From Saccoglossus kowalevskii (taxonomy: Eukaryota > Hemichordata > Enteropneusta > Harrimaniidae): a stretch of 21,691 nucleotides of DNA. Made by a program: the position numbers and the translations under genes. This document shows positions 21,026 to 21,691 of the stretch, in pieces. How positions within the stretch are numbered: the first letter of the stretch is position 1; every line of letters begins with the position of its first letter. The DNA is taken from contig NW_003153745.1 of assembly GCF_000003605.2 (NCBI RefSeq), positions 94,552-116,242 of the forward strand, written 5' to 3'. Under the pieces are notes generated by a model. That model did not search any database. It was not told where the DNA came from and saw nothing but the letters and a program-made list of their open reading frames with translations.

Positions 21026-21691
21026 GTAAGTGTATTCGCTATTTTTTACGACATCATGTGTTACGCGAGGGAAGAATTCATCACCTTTCCCTTAATGCCA
21101 CAGACGCCAAGTTCGTATATTTGATCTGTATTGTATATGCGCTATCGTTACAACAAAGAAATATTATTGAGATAACATTGTTATAAAATCTCATATAGTT
21201 TCTTTAAGCGAGAAGTATGAAAATAGGCTAGAAATCGACATACAATCGAGTTCTGCTTTTGGACATAGTCACGCGATTATATTGTTGCAACTTTTACCCA
21301 GTATTACGTTAACATTGTCCTGCTCGTTTGGAGCACAAGCATCAATTGTCGGAAATCTTCATAATTTCACGATGTATCTTTCTACTGATTTTTTTTTAAT
21401 TTATCTGTATATTCTGTAGTCGTATATAGTATTTTTAAATTTCGAAAAATATAACTCAATTTGATTACATAGATTTAATATGTGTGTTGTAAAGTTCAAT
21501 CTTTTTTTTAAAAAAAAGAGGTGTATATTTTGTTCAAGTTGATTATATTTACCAAAACTCTTCAACATGGTGTGAGAATACCTGCAAAAAAGATGCGACG
21601 ATTGTATAAACGGATACAGATACGGCCTTTTTTCGGAACGATACTTTTTATTGTGCTCAATGCTAGGGTGTATAATAATTAGAGGTACTTC
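21026..21691 (+). other. Start of intron 3, continuing past the window
   Basis: After the GTAAGT donor at 21026 I see no further exon. The sequence is AT-rich and includes the 18-base palindrome C-T8-A8-G at 21501-21518. The next coding exon, expected to continue helix S1 in phase 0, must lie beyond 21691. Confidence 0.5.
21501..21518. repeat. Perfect palindrome C-T8-A8-G
   Basis: Eight T are followed directly by eight A between C and G. This is a perfect self-complementary 18-mer. It is stiff, bent-type A-tract DNA able to extrude a small hairpin. It is probably a neutral intronic low-complexity tract. Confidence 0.85.

Noticed and set aside
1..21691. CRISPR arrays, insertion sequences, prokaryotic operons, integrated viral genes
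   Set aside because: No regularly spaced repeats, no transposase, polymerase or capsid-like frames, and no bacterial gene organisation were seen. The window reads as animal nuclear DNA.

Overview
This window looks like AT-rich, intron-dominated DNA from an animal nuclear genome. CpG dinucleotides are frequent and not depleted. There is no dense coding, no bacterial operon layout and no ribosome-binding sites. The few convincing coding pieces are short exons with GT-AG borders and pyrimidine tracts. An invertebrate (a mollusc, annelid, brachiopod or similar) fits best, but the sequence does not identify the lineage.

Layout. Bases 1 to about 12,500 hold no gene I can support. They contain a probable dispersed-repeat segment near the left end, a compound tetranucleotide microsatellite (7581-7785), homopolymer runs, and one candidate promoter-like cluster (full CRE, TATA box, initiator and a following splice donor, 5665-5763). 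From about 12,500 the base composition becomes more GC- and CpG-rich. A probable promoter and untranslated first exon end there at a CAG|GTACGT donor (12945/12946).

The one gene I can argue for is on the + strand and runs off the right edge. It has a noncoding exon 1 (about 12,700-12,945), exon 2 with the start codon (15691-15790, ATG at 15701) and a further coding exon (20960-21025). Both coding exons are in phase 0. They join into an acidic N-terminus followed by GGFVVDPEGDFIYYWM, which resembles the entry into transmembrane helix S1 of cyclic nucleotide-gated (CNG) cation channels. An 18-base in-phase candidate microexon (20136-20153) lies in intron 2. The rest of the channel (S1-S6, pore, C-linker, cyclic-nucleotide domain) would lie beyond the window.

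Two RFX/X-box-like sites, a type typical of ciliary genes, lie in intron 1. One is about 185 bp upstream of the ATG. CNG channels commonly act in sensory cilia, so this is a testable regulatory link. Two long open stretches in the introns (13766-14191 and 17164-17584) are the best candidates for anything undescribed, but neither resembles a family I know. Most of the remaining sequence appears to be ordinary intergenic or intronic DNA.
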